A DNA stretch of 64,000 nt from Linaria vulgaris (lineage: Eukaryota > Streptophyta > Magnoliopsida > Lamiales > Plantaginaceae). Each line of letters begins with the position of its first letter. Position 1 is the stretch's first letter. The notes beneath the pieces were generated by a model. That model made no database searches, was not told where the DNA came from, and saw only the letters and a program-made list of their open reading frames with translations. Below are positions 1 to 12,348 of the stretch, piece after piece. Made by a program: the position numbers and the translations under genes. The stretch is taken from NCBI GenBank assembly GCA_948329865.1, contig OX415249.1:149291592-149355591 (forward strand), in the 5' to 3' direction.

Positions 1-728
1 GAGATGTGAGGAGTCAAAATGACATGTTACATAGGTTGGTTTAGCGATTGGAACCCCCACAAAAATATACATGTTCCAATTGTGGAACTGTAGTCGAATA
101 AATGTTTAATTACTCTTGAAATGGATGCCATGTCACAATCGAACTGAAATCGATAACAATCACCGATCAATGTTGACAACAACTATAATTACTCGTGATT
201 CCGACTCAAATTGAATCATTTCTCGGTAACGTATTTCATTACAATGTCGCGACACGTCATACTAAAAACTTCAAATATTTGAAACTAAATCTGACCTCTT
301 TTCGTCTTAATTTCATTTTCACATCGTAAATAATAACCATGAAAAGCTTTTTTACAAACCAAAAATCGAATTAAATGTAATTTCACTATTATTACAAATC
401 CCCAAAATATTATTTTCTATCAAAATTTAATTGACTATAGCCATAACTCATAAGGGGTATTTAACAAAGGAGAAGTATCTCACTTTATTTATTGTACTAT
501 TTGGAATTTTAACTAAAAATTGAAATTTTCAGAGTACCAAAAGGGGTGGGGGGCAAAAATTTGATCCCTTTCGTGTGATTGCAGTTCTCAATTAGGTCAC
601 TGAATTGAAAAAGGAATCGATCCGATTTCCATTTCATCGGTTGATTCAACTCCGATTTTCGATTGCAAGCAGATTTCAATTTGTATATGCAGAGAAAAAA
701 GTTCGTATTTTGTTACGGTTGGTGAGAA
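1..728 (+). other. 5' flank of MNS-A
   Basis: No gene is seen here. It is the upstream region of the intact mannosidase gene and is AT-rich. The first bases and almost the whole stretch recur at about 17728-18357 upstream of MNS-B, so the duplicated unit begins at or before the window edge. A promoter and 5' UTR are expected here, but no individual element can be assigned with confidence. The short open frame at 605-907 overlaps the true start codon in another frame and has no family resemblance. Confidence 0.6.
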
Positions 729-3700
729 ATGGCGAGGAGCAGATCGTCGTCGTCGTCGAACAGGTGGAAGTACGTAAATCCGGCGTATTATTTGCGGAGG
801 CCGAAGCGTTTGGCTCTGCTGTTCATATTCTTTGTTGCGGCCACTTTACTCGTTTGGGATCGGCAAACCCTAGTTCGAGATCACGAGGTACATTTTGGTT
901 CTGTTAGTTAGTTAGTTATTTATTTGTAGTCGAGATATGGAAATCTGTTATGACGCGCGTAAATTGTCAGTGATCTGGTGTAGAGCTGGATTGGTAGTGA
1001 AATACGAAAAGTTAGTAAACCGGAAGATTCATGCATTTGGAGTACTTAGGTATTGATTGATTAGCTCTCAAAAGATACGATTTGGTACGGTTGGTAGTAG
1101 TTTGACGGGAAGTGGATCGTCTGAATAAATGTGTTTGATGTATTGTACTGAATCACGCTGGTGTTTTAAGATCGCCAATGATATTTTGGAAATTGCTACA
1201 CCGCGTAATTGGGGAATGGTTCATTTATGTTATGTGATCTGATGTAGAGCTGGATTGGTGTGAATCAAAATTTAATAACTGGAAGCTTCGTGTACTCCGT
1301 GAAACTAGGCATGATTGATTAGCTCTCAAAAGATTCCCGTGATACGGTTGGGTATTTATTATAGGAAGTGAATCATCTATTCATCTCAATAATGTCTGTG
1401 ATGTATTCTACTGAATTACGCGGGTGTTAGAAGCAAAATTATAGCAGGACTTGTATGAATATTAGCAACGATAAGTCGGTTGCACTGGAATTGTTAACCA
1501 GTTTTTGTTGCGTCGTGTGCAGTGGCAGCCGATGTCTTACTTTTCTGCTGATAAGTTGAATACCGTATTGAAATGAATAAAGCTAGTTGCATGTCGGGAG
1601 GATAGACGGTTGTAGTAATTATTGTATCAACTTCCCTCGATATTCATTCGGGTGGTAGGTGATGTCAGACATATATTTTGTGAATAAATTATGGTACCGT
1701 TGGTATTGACAAAAGATTATATGATTCTGCAGGAAGACTTGTCTAAATTGAACGAGGAAGTCGCAAGGTTGAAGAATTTGGTGAGATGCTTAATATAGTG
1801 GTTTTATCCTCCTTTTCTTTTTCATTGCCGCTTTTTATTTGAGACTGTCAATTTCTAGCAGATTTTGGTTTTTTAGTGGTTATTTTTCCTTTACTGTCTT
1901 TAAATTGGTATTGGAAGCTCATATTTTAATTTTTCCTTTCATCTTCACAAGGCTGTTTGCATGGTTTGGTGCGAGCTGTTTTACTACAGTATCATTTGTA
2001 GGTTACTGTTTTTGGCTACAACTTTTCATGTAGTTTGTAGTTTTAAAATCATAAAATAGACCCATTTCTATTGTTTTTCAGGAAAGGAGTGAAAATTGCT
2101 TCTGATGATAAGCCTCTAATGTCTAGATCTTTTCTTGTTAATTCATGCGTAATTAGCACGATTCGTCAAAATCATTTGATATTTTCAGGTTGAAGAAATA
2201 AAGGGTGGTCAAAGTGGTACAGCGGAGACTAACATTAGCGGCAAAGGCAATGACGGAGTCAAGACTTCTGATGTTTCAGAGGACCCAATAGATATTCAAC
2301 GGAGAGAAAAAGTCAAAGATGCTATGATTCACGCATGGAGCTCATATGAAAAATATGCTTGGGGCAACGATGAACTCCAGGTAAGAGTTCTTACTTCTTT
2401 TGCACAATATTGGAGTAAGGTTAATATTCTGGGAGGTCTATGATTTTTTTGGTGTCCATCGAAGATTGTGGTAGTATCACAAAGCATTTAAGTTAAAACA
2501 TAGTTATTGCTTGGGCCTTAATACTGCCTCACTGGAATATTGTCGCCCTTTCAAGCTATAATCTATTCTTTGTTTGGCTATGCTATAACCGCTTAAGCTC
2601 AAATCCTTGGTCTTTCTTCACTATTACTCTTGCGCTTTATTCTTGTGTTGCCTTCATGATAACATTCCTTTGTTTACAAGTGCTTTAGATAACCAATTAA
2701 AAAATTACTCTTAATTTACTAGTTTTCTCAGGAAAAAAAGTCTATCTGGTTATCAAACTGAAGAGGTCGAAGTTCAATGAGCTTAACAATTCACTTAACG
2801 TCTTTGGTTCTGGGGTTCTTCCTTTATGTTGTGGGTAGATAATCGTAGTTTGCTCTATTCAAGTACCTAATTTCTTGATTTGACTTGCATGGATGGCTGA
2901 GAGATGTCAGACTGTTTGAAGGACATAACTGCCAATGATCTCAGAGAGTTATAGATTCGTCAACATATACAATAAGACATCTAAAGCTTAACTTCATATG
3001 TAGTTATATAATCAACTAATACAATAAAATATCTAAAGCTTAACTTCATATGTATTTTCTGATACTCCTTCATGGTCCCCACAATACTGACGCTTTATCT
3101 TTTCACTATATATGTTTCTTCATTTGGTTTCAGTTCTTAATACTAGATTCTGGTAGCGTAAGTATCACGAGTTCTCAATTGATTCCATGTATATATTAAT
3201 GCATTGCCTTTCATCTTCGAATTGTTTCAATGGTAGAAAGTGTGTCATTGCTCTAAGATTGCTTTTTAATGAATGGTTTCATAATTTGTTTGTACCAGCC
3301 TCAGTCGAAGAGTGGTGTTAATAGCTTTGGGGGTCTTGGAGCAACTTTAATTGACGGTCTTGACACGCTGTATATAATGGGATTGGATGAGCAGTTCAAA
3401 AAGGCCAGAGCGTGAGTTTGTCGCTCCTTCTATGGATTGTTTACTCCGATTTCCATTTGTCTTATATTTTTTTGTTAGTTGTGTTGTTGAGTAATAAATA
3501 ATAGTAATAGATTTCAATCACCCTGCCAGTATCACTTGGTCTAGAAGTTTCACTATTTCCGATCTGGGGGTGCATGTGAGGGGCTACCTGTCTGCATCTA
3601 TACAAATCTGATTGAGAAAATAAGTCAAATATTCCTGAATGTCAGCACTACATTGACAATATGAAGATGGATGGTCATGGGCTAACAGATGCCGAGAAGT

Positions 3701-6700
3701 GTAGAATCTCTTTTCTTTCCTCCCCTCCCCCCCCCCCCCCCCCCTTTTTTTTTTTTTGCTTAAAGCGACCTTTCAGTTACTTAGACTTCATGCTGCTTTC
3801 AAGCTTGTGTCAAAGGATGTTCACTATATGGATTTGAATGCCATATTAGTTGAGAGAGAAATGGAAGAGATGAAGAGTTTTCCCTTTCTCTGTGATTCTT
3901 TTGCTAAAAACTTTGGTGTTTAAAAACGAGTGATTCCATACTCTACTTGCTTTTGTAACGTATATGCTTCTTCTCCAATTGTCTGTTGATGCATAGAAAA
4001 TTGTTCATGGCAGGTGGATTGCAGAGTCTTTAGACTTTAACAAGGATTATGATGCCAGCGTCTTTGAGACAACCATAAGGTTGCTTTATAAGGTTTAATA
4101 TGTCTTTTACAGTGCTTCAGTTATTTTGCTCGTCTGAGTTGCTTATACAGATCTCTTGATACGGCTCCATGGTTTCTATAACGAATAAAAGAAGAAACAG
4201 CTTAACTACATTGCTTTAGGTCTCATATGTTTGTAACTTTCTAGGGTTGTTGGGGGACTTCTCAGCACGTATGATCTCTCTGGAGATAAAATTTTCCTCG
4301 AAAAGGCTAAAGACATTGCTGACAGACTGCTGCCTGCATGGGATACTCCTTCAGGCATCCCATATAACATTATTAACTTGGCTCATGGGAACCCTCATAA
4401 TCCAGGGTGGACAGGGGTAAGCTCTCTTGATTAGCAATTTGGCTTCACTTCTTGTACGAAACTGCAGTCCTTACCTCACTATGTGCATAATGGTCTATTT
4501 TTGTTTATTATACCATAGCATATTAAGGCGAAATTGTTGTTTCGTTGTGGACTGAACCGGATCCTTGATTTTTGATTTCAGTTTGCGAGTAGTGATTTAG
4601 TGAGTCAATGTCGAGCAATTCTAAGTCTATTAAGAGTGTCTCTCTGTTCATGAGTCACAATTTATTCGTACTCATGTACCCACTGAGTAGGATACAATAG
4701 CTTTAAGAATACGTAATGGTTACCTTTTCAATTACAATCTGTAATATCTAGCTCATATTTTTCCTCTTTCAGAATAAATCCATATAGATGGGTTGCAAGT
4801 TTTAATATACATTAGGCAAAGAGATCAAAGCCTTCGAGTCTGCGTCTTTGTTAGAGTAATGGAAAACCATTGTTTTCTGCTTCCTACGATGGACCTGATC
4901 AACATGTATTTGTACCAATAGCATATGAACTAACTTAGCTTAGCTGAATGCACCTTTAATTTATCTCCCTATCTTTTTTTAGTTTTGCCAACATATCAAT
5001 TTTTGTGAGAGGTTGATCAATCTTGCTTTAATGAAAGCGAAAGTTATCACGTATTTCCTCATTTTGCCCACATACTTATAATCAGTTCCTCGTCATGCAA
5101 TTTTTCATGCATATCTATCTTCCTGCAAATTTGAACTGGGTAAACATTCATGATGGTCTTCCCTGTTAGGGTGACAGCATCCTCGCTGATTCTGGCACAG
5201 AGCAGCTGGAATTTATTGCTCTTTCGCAAAGGACTGGGGACTCCAAATATCAGCAGAAGGTAGTCCTTTGATTCACTTTCTGTTTGTATCAATATGTATA
5301 TTTGCCAAGAAGTTAGACTGCATTTAACTTCAAATATCAGCAGAAGGTAGTCCTTTGATTCACTTTCTACGTTTGTATCAATATGAATATTTGCATAGAA
5401 GCTAGACTGCATTTAACTTCAGTTGAGGCACCATTAACAAGGTAGGCATACAATACGTCCTCGGCTTTAAATGTTATCTAGAGCACTGGATCCCCCTGAT
5501 GTGGTATCAGGGCGTGATTTCTCTTCTCTGTGGGTTTATCAGATATCTACCTTCAGTAATAAATTTTAAAAGCATGACGTTTCAGGTGGAAAATGTTATT
5601 TTGGAGCTTAACAAAACATTTCCTGATGATGGTTTGCTTCCCATATATATCAATCCCAGTGGGGGGTCAAGATCGTACTCGACCATAACTTTTGGAGCAA
5701 TGGGAGACAGGTGATTGCCATGTTACGCATTTGGGACATTTAAATATTTCTCCTGAATCTGGGGTAGTATACATCACGAATTATATATTATAATTGTTAC
5801 TCCTTGGATCTATTGAGATGAGATTTTCTAATGCTCAACAAACATAATTTTGTGATGCAGTTTTTATGAATACTTGCTCAAAGTTTGGATACAAGGAAAG
5901 AAAACCAGTGCCGTGAAGCTTTACAGGTAAGCTCTAACATTTTCTGTTTGCAATACATGTGTTTCATAATACTGTATTGTCATACAATTATATGAATGCT
6001 CTTTGTTCAAGTGTGCTTCCTTTTCATTCTGTCATTGGTCTTATAGTTTTCTACTCAACAATCTTCATCGTGTTGTTTCTAAAATTATACTTCAGTCAAG
6101 TATCTGTTTTACTTGTATTAGCTCTCTGTTTTCTTGATTTACCATTTTGATACGTAATTCTGCTAATTGTGTTCGTCCATTGCTACTTTTTCATGTAAAC
6201 CATTGCATCACATACCTGTCAGGGAAATGTGGGAGAAATCAATGAAAGGTCTACTAACCTTGGTTAGGAGGTCTACGCCTTCTTCCTATGCTTATCTCTG
6301 TGAGAAGATTGGAACATCGTTAACTGACAAGGTGCTTTGTCCGTGGATTTAGTATTGAGTGCAGCATATGTTATTTGTATACCAATTGTTACCCTCAATA
6401 TTTAAATATTTGCAGATGGATGAACTTGCATGTTTTGCTCCAGGAATGTTAGCACTGGGTTCTTCTGGTTATGATCGCGATGAAGCTCAGAAATTCTTAT
6501 CTCTGGCTGAAGAGGTGTGTGTATTTAAGTTCCCGAGTTTATCTTCTTGTGAAGTGGGGAGCCGTCTACTGATTTTTGATTTCTTTGTGCAGCTAGCTAG
6601 GACATGCTATAACTTCTATCAGTCGACTCCAACAAAATTAGCTGGAGAGAATTACTATTTCCGTTCAGGCGAGGTAAGTCCTTTTTGATTTAATTTTGAT

Positions 6701-7528
6701 GTTTATTCAAGAATCTAAGTTCTTATTTTGTTTGAATAAAGAAAAAAATTATTACTTACTCACGTGTCATAATGCAACAGGATATGAGTGTCGGAACCTC
6801 ATGGAACATATTGAGACCTGAGACAGTTGAGTCGCTCTTTTACCTCTGGCGTTTGACTGGTAATGCAACATATAAAGACTGGGGATGGGATATTTTTCAA
6901 GCATTTGAGAAAAACTCCCGGATAGAGACGGGATATGTTGGATTAAAGGATGTAAGCACTTCTTAACTTGTGAAACATTTTTGGTTCTAAAGTTTTATTG
7001 TGTTGGGTTTGGGTAAAAGAATAACATCTTATGGATAGTTATATTTTTCTCACTTGCATCTTAAGTTTGAATTATCACCAAGCTACCGTTTAAGTTTTGA
7101 AAGGCTTAGTACCATGTTCCCCACTTTTCATGTTTTTAGAGTTTAAAGAGGTGTTTCCATAATTATTCCAATCTCAGGGTAATTTTCATCTATGGACGAA
7201 ACTTCAAAGATTGTAGACGGTACTATCCTAAATAACTATGTCGTGATATCCTCATGTTTTTGCTTCTTGTCGTGTGTAATTTCAGGTTAATACAGGTGTG
7301 AAAGACGACATGATGCAGAGCTTTTTTCTAGCGGAGACGCTCAAATATCTGTACCTTCTTTTCTCGCCTTCTTCCGTCATCTCACTCAACGAGTGGGTAT
7401 TTAATACAGAAGCACACCCCATTAAGATTATAGCGCGGCACGACCAGATAGAGGACTCGCGAGTATCAAAAGGAAAACCTAAAATTAAAACACGTGTTAG
7501 AAAAGAAGGTCGTTTTGGTGACTACTAG
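729..7528 (+). CDS. MNS1: Golgi class I alpha-1,2-mannosidase (GH47), intact copy MNS-A
   Basis: This glycosidase trims Man8GlcNAc2 to Man5GlcNAc2 on N-glycans in the Golgi. I read 14 exons: 729-887, 1733-1780, 2189-2380, 3299-3411, 4014-4079, 4245-4416, 5170-5259, 5586-5710, 5861-5926, 6223-6331, 6416-6514, 6593-6673, 6781-6951 and 7286-7528. All introns have GT..AG borders, and the exons join into 578 codons including the stop, giving 577 aa, close to plant MNS1/MNS2. The protein is type II: a basic N-terminus, a membrane anchor at about residues 28-43, a short stem, then the GH47 domain from about residue 110. Visible family motifs include AMIHAWSSYEKYAWG, GGLGATLIDGLDTLYIMGL, FETTIRVVGGLLS, RPETVESLFYLWR (from residue 452) and the terminal NTEAHP (from residue 537), whose Thr binds calcium in this family. 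It converges on RLP-A and is the only undamaged mannosidase of four copies here. The MNS1 versus MNS2 label is not resolved. Confidence 0.96.
3727..3757. repeat. poly-C/poly-T tract in MNS-A intron 4
   Basis: A run of 18 C followed by 13 T lies within intron 4 of the intact mannosidase gene. The corresponding introns of copies B and D have a short T run but no long C run. Its length may be unstable, or affected by sequencing error. Confidence 0.85.
5244..5419 (+). repeat. 87-bp tandem duplication spanning the exon 7 splice donor
   Basis: The last 16 bases of MNS-A exon 7 plus the first part of intron 7 (from 5244) are repeated directly from 5331. The true donor is at 5260. The duplicated donor, with the same upstream context, is at 5347. 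MNS-B and MNS-C carry a single copy at this place. Use of the second donor would retain an in-frame stop just after the first donor. Confidence 0.9.
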
Positions 7529-8024
7529 GAACCTTATACTAGTTATACTGAAATTTATCTCTTACTGTATCTGAGGCTCAGTCAGTTGAAGAATCAAAGC
7601 GACTGATGATTTGGATCGTGAGCGGTCCAGGTTTCTTGAGGGATTTGATTTTTCTGGTAAAATTTATTATTGAGCTTATAGCATTCATGAATGTCTTTTG
7701 ATTTGTATTATAGATTATAGTTTTTTCTTGATTATTTCTAATTTTATTTAGTGATTGTTTTTTTTGGAATTGCTACTTTGTTGTAATTTTACTTTTTGGA
7801 TTTTGCTTTGTTATAGATGCAATGCCAATGTATTACTGTTACTGCTTTTGAATTTGGTTTAGAGTGTTATGATTATAGAGAGATGTTCAAGAGATTCATT
7901 GGGTTGTACTTGTACACGACATGAATATATGATTCTGATTTTCAATTTATGTACATTATGTGGTATTTTGCATCGACCCTCCCCTGAAGTTTAATGAAGA
8001 AAAAAAAGATTTTTAACAAAAAGA

Positions 8025-8061
<37 letters not shown>

Positions 8062-8816
8062 TGAATTGTATTTATTGTGACTATTTAAACGATAAAAATA
8101 AATGGATTATTACGAAGTACTACAATAAAGTGAAAACTCCAAATAAATATATTTCATAGTGATGGGTATAAATTTACACAATTGACATAACTTTTAACGT
8201 TTGATTCAAGGTTTTATACACTTGAAACTTAATTATGGTCCCCTCCATTTTCTTATTTTCATATAACAAGAGAAGCTCATATGCAATTCGCTTTTCAAAT
8301 TTATTTCTCTATTTTTACATAATCAAATTTGTTTTCATTGTTGATGTCAAAATATTATAACCATAGTAAGAGTGCTGAAATTAGTCTTTTAATACATTAA
8401 TTTTCATGCTAAAAAGTAGCCATTACAACTATAGGAAATTTCAATGGTTTCCCAACAAATGAAAATTGGAATTGAGTCCAAATATAACAAATCTTTTTAT
8501 TTACGCCTTATGTTCATGTGTGTGTGTGTTGTTCATGTTCTTGACATAGCTTCATGTTTAATCGTTCATTTGTTAATAATATTATGAAAAATTGATTGTT
8601 ATATGATACTGATCATTCATTCACATTTTCTGGAAATTATTACAACAGCTCTAAGATAGGAAGCATACACCTTGCTGGAGAATGATCAAGAGAAAGTGAA
8701 GTTAAACAACAAAACTGGAAGAATCGTCAAATCTATAATATTATATATCACATTGGGTTTGAACCAGTTATTGTACATACACAATAAACACAAATTACAG
8801 TGCTGCTAATATAATC
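7529..8816. other. convergent intergenic region MNS-A / RLP-A
   Basis: No gene is seen. This holds the 3' UTRs of two convergent genes, an (AT)n microsatellite at about 8031-8060 and a short GT repeat near 8518. The part nearest RLP-A (about 8630-8810) recurs at about 17265-17455, 42745-42935 and 57115-57230, marking the RLP 3' flank in other units. Confidence 0.7.
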
Positions 8817-11609
8817 TTACTGGCGACGCAGAATAAACAATGCGACCTTGTCAAGAAGCTTCATAAAGAATCTTCTCCATCTTCTAGAAAACAGTAACGG
8901 CGCATAAAGGATACCTAAACCCACAATAAATCCCAATTCAGCACTTATGTATATGCCTCTATTGTCTAAACTTTCATGCTCTTCGCCTGATTCTCTCGGT
9001 CGAACTTCAGTACTCGTGCAACTTGTGTTCAAAGGAAGACCACAGAGTCCCTCATTTCCTTGAAAATAACTTGCTGAAAATGTACTCATTTGGCCGCCCA
9101 CTGGGATTCTCCCAACTAGTTTGTTGCATGACACATTCAAGAATGAGAGGAACGTAAGACTTGCAAGTTGTTGTGGGATTTCTCCTTCCAAATGGTTAGA
9201 TGAGAGGTCTAATGATTCAAGTGCATGTAGATTTTCTACTGATGATGGGATGTGACCAGAGAGAGTATTGCGTGAGAAGCTGAGGGAATGAAGGGACTTT
9301 AGTTCACCTATTGTCTCGGGGATTACACCTTCGAAATGGTTATTCGAAAAGTCGATCAAAGTATAAGTGGTAAGAATCCTAACCAGTACAACTTCCAGTC
9401 CCTTGTCTGTTAATGTGATCGAGTACTGATAGTCAACCCCACGGAGAGAATCAGGATGCAAGTAATCAAGCTGAGATTGTCTGCCATTCACATCAACGGC
9501 TAGTGCTTTCATGTTATGAAACAAATTACCAGGTAAAATACCATTGAAGTTGTTAGAAGCCAGGTCGATTATCTGAAGATTTGGCCACATATAATTGTCT
9601 TCCTGCATGCAGCTAATGTCTCCATGAAATTTATTGGAGCTTAACTTTAGGATGTGCAATACAGACATGTTCTTGATGAAGCAAGGAAAAGAATCATTTA
9701 AGTTATTGTGTTCGACGTTTAGGATCTTTAACTCTGTGCATCTTGACAAAGATCTAGGAATTTGTCCTGTTAAATTATTCCAACCGAGATCCAGAGTTTC
9801 AAAAGCACAATCAACTAAAAATGTATCAGGTATATCACCACTTAGATTGTTTCTTCCTAAGTTCAGCACCCTTAGAGTTTTTGGTACCAAACAAGAGGGT
9901 ATTTTGCCATGCAAACTATTATTTGACAAGTCTAAAAGTTCACTTGCGTAGCATAATGATGCTGGAATGGTCCCCTCGATGTTATTGTTTGCTATTGAGA
10001 AGAAACGGAGGTACAAATAGCTACTAATATTTTCTGGTAGAGAGGAAGAAAAGTTATTGTTAGAGAAGTCCACATGATAAGCTGAGGATGGTAGAACTGG
10101 GATTCTCCCAGTAAGCATATTTGAATGCAAATCAAGAAACTCCATGTGGCTGTTGCTTATGTCATAAGGTTCTTGCACACTGGTAAATTGATTATGGGAA
10201 ATATTCAGATAGTGAAGAGATCCATTATTTACAAGTTTCCATATCCAATTAGGAATTTCACCAGATAGTTTATTGTTGTCAAGATCCAACCTATATAGTG
10301 ATGAAATATTCTGCAAAGGCGGGAACTTCTGGAGATTGCAAGATCCCAACCCCAAAAACTCTAATTTGGGGAGATATGACGACACAGGTACATTTGGGTT
10401 TATGGATACAGATAGATTATTGTTGGAAAGATAAAGATCTGTAAGATTTGTAAGTTTTCTAAAATCATGAGTAAAGTCCAAGGAACCACTGAATTGATTA
10501 TTGTGGAGGTATAAAATCTCTAGTGATGGCGAAGCAAACATGGAGTTTGGTATCGGTCCTGAGAATCGGCAAGAGTTAAGATCAATCCATGACAACATTT
10601 TAAGATTACCTATAGACTCGGGGAGAGTTCCGGAAAGTTTTGTGTATTGTAGAGACAGATACCGAAGGGAATTATTCACAGGAAACTCTGGCAAAGAACC
10701 CTCAAGATACTCATTAAAACTAAGATCGATCTTGTGCAGACTACCTATCTGGAACAACTTTCCTGGAACCACTCCAGACAAGTTACAACTACTTAAATCT
10801 AAACTCCTCAAGCTAGGGAAATCCAAAAAAAAATCCGGAATAGGAGAGGAAAAAGTGTTGCCATGAAGGTCAATAACTGATAAAGATCGAAGCTTTGCCA
10901 ATGAAGGATCAAGGGGGCCTGTTATGGATGTATTAAACAAGCTCAAGACTCTTAAATTTGGGAGAAAAGACGATACGGCGTTGCACCACTCATATCCATT
11001 AGCAGAAATATTCACTCCATCAAGATTAAGTTCTCTTAGCTGTGTGAAGTTGTGAATCAATCTTTTCAGATCAGGGCTCTCGAGTTTCAATGAAGGATGA
11101 TATATATCGGACGTAGAAAGATCGAGAACAACTAACCTTGTTAAATGTGAAAATTCAGCTGGAATTTGACCACTGAAATTACAGCAACCCAAATTCAGAT
11201 ACCTCAAACTTTTCAGCAGACCAAACTTGGATGGTAACTGAACAGAGTTGAAGACGTTGGCAAATAAATTCAAATTCTGAAGAAATTCAAGCTGGAAAAG
11301 ACTGGTGGTGTTATTATCGATTCCTCCAGATATAGATTCAAAACTGAGATCAAGACCAGTAACACGACCTCGAGAGTCGCAGCTTACGCCACCCCATCGA
11401 CAACAATCAATGGATCCTGACCACTGAATTAGCTTAGTCGAAAGAGAAGAGTTATATATGAGGTTGTTTTTCAGGTCAAGCAACAAGTCTTTTTGAGATT
11501 GTACACAATGTTGGGCTGATGAAACAAAGGGGAAAGTAATGCCAAACAAAATGGCATTTACGAGTATCAAGAATAAAGCACTTGTTGAATACATTATTTG
11601 AACTCCCAC
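8817..11609 (-). CDS. leucine-rich repeat receptor-like protein, intact copy RLP-A
   Basis: This is a cell-surface receptor-like protein of 930 aa in one exon. In order it shows: a signal peptide (about residues 1-32); an N-terminal LRR cap with C35, C69, C70 and C77; a long array of plant-type extracellular LRRs (LxxLxLxxNxLSGxIP) with many N-glycosylation sequons; a non-LRR stretch at the TDKGLEV segment; the last LRRs; an acidic juxtamembrane region; a membrane helix at about 888-907 with GxxxG spacing; and a basic 22-residue tail with no kinase. This is the layout of the Cf/Ve/RLP family, whose members signal with SOBIR1- and BAK1-type kinases, often in pathogen or symbiont sensing. The ligand cannot be read from sequence. 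The first ATG is used because a signal peptide follows and copies B and C share it. It has one 24-residue LRR that the other copies lack. Confidence 0.93.
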   Translation of the reverse strand: MGVQIMYSTSALFLILVNAILFGITFPFVSSAQHCVQSQKDLLLDLKNNLIYNSSLSTKLIQWSGSIDCCRWGGVSCDSRGRVTGLDLSFESISGGIDNNTTSLFQLEFLQNLNLFANVFNSVQLPSKFGLLKSLRYLNLGCCNFSGQIPAEFSHLTRLVVLDLSTSDIYHPSLKLESPDLKRLIHNFTQLRELNLDGVNISANGYEWCNAVSSFLPNLRVLSLFNTSITGPLDPSLAKLRSLSVIDLHGNTFSSPIPDFFLDFPSLRSLDLSSCNLSGVVPGKLFQIGSLHKIDLSFNEYLEGSLPEFPVNNSLRYLSLQYTKLSGTLPESIGNLKMLSWIDLNSCRFSGPIPNSMFASPSLEILYLHNNQFSGSLDFTHDFRKLTNLTDLYLSNNNLSVSINPNVPVSSYLPKLEFLGLGSCNLQKFPPLQNISSLYRLDLDNNKLSGEIPNWIWKLVNNGSLHYLNISHNQFTSVQEPYDISNSHMEFLDLHSNMLTGRIPVLPSSAYHVDFSNNNFSSSLPENISSYLYLRFFSIANNNIEGTIPASLCYASELLDLSNNSLHGKIPSCLVPKTLRVLNLGRNNLSGDIPDTFLVDCAFETLDLGWNNLTGQIPRSLSRCTELKILNVEHNNLNDSFPCFIKNMSVLHILKLSSNKFHGDISCMQEDNYMWPNLQIIDLASNNFNGILPGNLFHNMKALAVDVNGRQSQLDYLHPDSLRGVDYQYSITLTDKGLEVVLVRILTTYTLIDFSNNHFEGVIPETIGELKSLHSLSFSRNTLSGHIPSSVENLHALESLDLSSNHLEGEIPQQLASLTFLSFLNVSCNKLVGRIPVGGQMSTFSASYFQGNEGLCGLPLNTSCTSTEVRPRESGEEHESLDNRGIYISAELGFIVGLGILYAPLLFSRRWRRFFMKLLDKVALFILRRQ

Positions 11610-12291
11610 TTTTAAATTTGCATTTACAAAGTGTTTTATGCTTTTTTATATTCTCAGGTAATATAATATTTATATCTGTCACTTACTGACTATTCAACGA
11701 ACTATGAGGTTGTAAAGTAGTCTTGACTTATTCCGGTTGACTCAAAAGTAAACCAAGCAACTTGTGGATTGGTTTGTGTTTCATTTCCACATAATAGAAT
11801 TCAACGCTTTTCATTTGTGGTCCTCTTTTTTCTATTATAAGATTTTGTGTGTGACTTCAAATCAAATAAAAGAGAAAGTTTTAAGGCTTGTCAAGTAATA
11901 ACTTAGCTGTATACTTCACAAACTAAATAGTTGGGATGCAAAGTTAAGTTCTTACGGATCGATGAGATGGCGTGTTAGTTAGTAAGGCAATTCGGTTATG
12001 ACCAAATAAACGTTTTGCGTTCGCCGTGAGTTTGTTGATCGAGCTAAGTCTAAGTCTTTAACTAAATTTCTTGACCTATTGACTCAAACTAAGTAAACCA
12101 AACAACGTGTGGTTTGGTTTGTTTTCCATCTGCCCTGGTCCTTTTCTTCTTTTTATCTGTTGGAATTTATCGACTTTGGAAAGGACTTTTGCGTGTGATT
12201 TTAAATCAAGCAAGCAGAAAGACTTGGCCTGTAGTTTGAACTGATTATGACAATCAATTTCCAGTTTGGTTTGTGCAACATATTTATGCAC

Positions 12292-12348
<57 letters not shown>

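Noticed and set aside
605..907. 100-codon plus-strand frame overlapping the MNS-A start
   Set aside because: It is out of frame with the recognised mannosidase N-terminus at 729 and shows no family motif; it is a shadow frame.
5059..5412. 117-codon minus-strand frame with an internal repeat
   Set aside because: It lies antisense over MNS-A exon 7 and its 87-bp duplication, which explains the repeated peptide.
9634..10866. Plus-strand frames inside RLP-A (and equivalents at 23971-24370, 43945-44594)
   Set aside because: They are antisense shadows of the repeated LRR code and recur wherever the RLP is copied.
729..11609. MNS and RLP as a functional two-gene module
   Set aside because: Co-location is explained by one duplicated segment; the genes are convergent and nothing in the sequence links their regulation or function.
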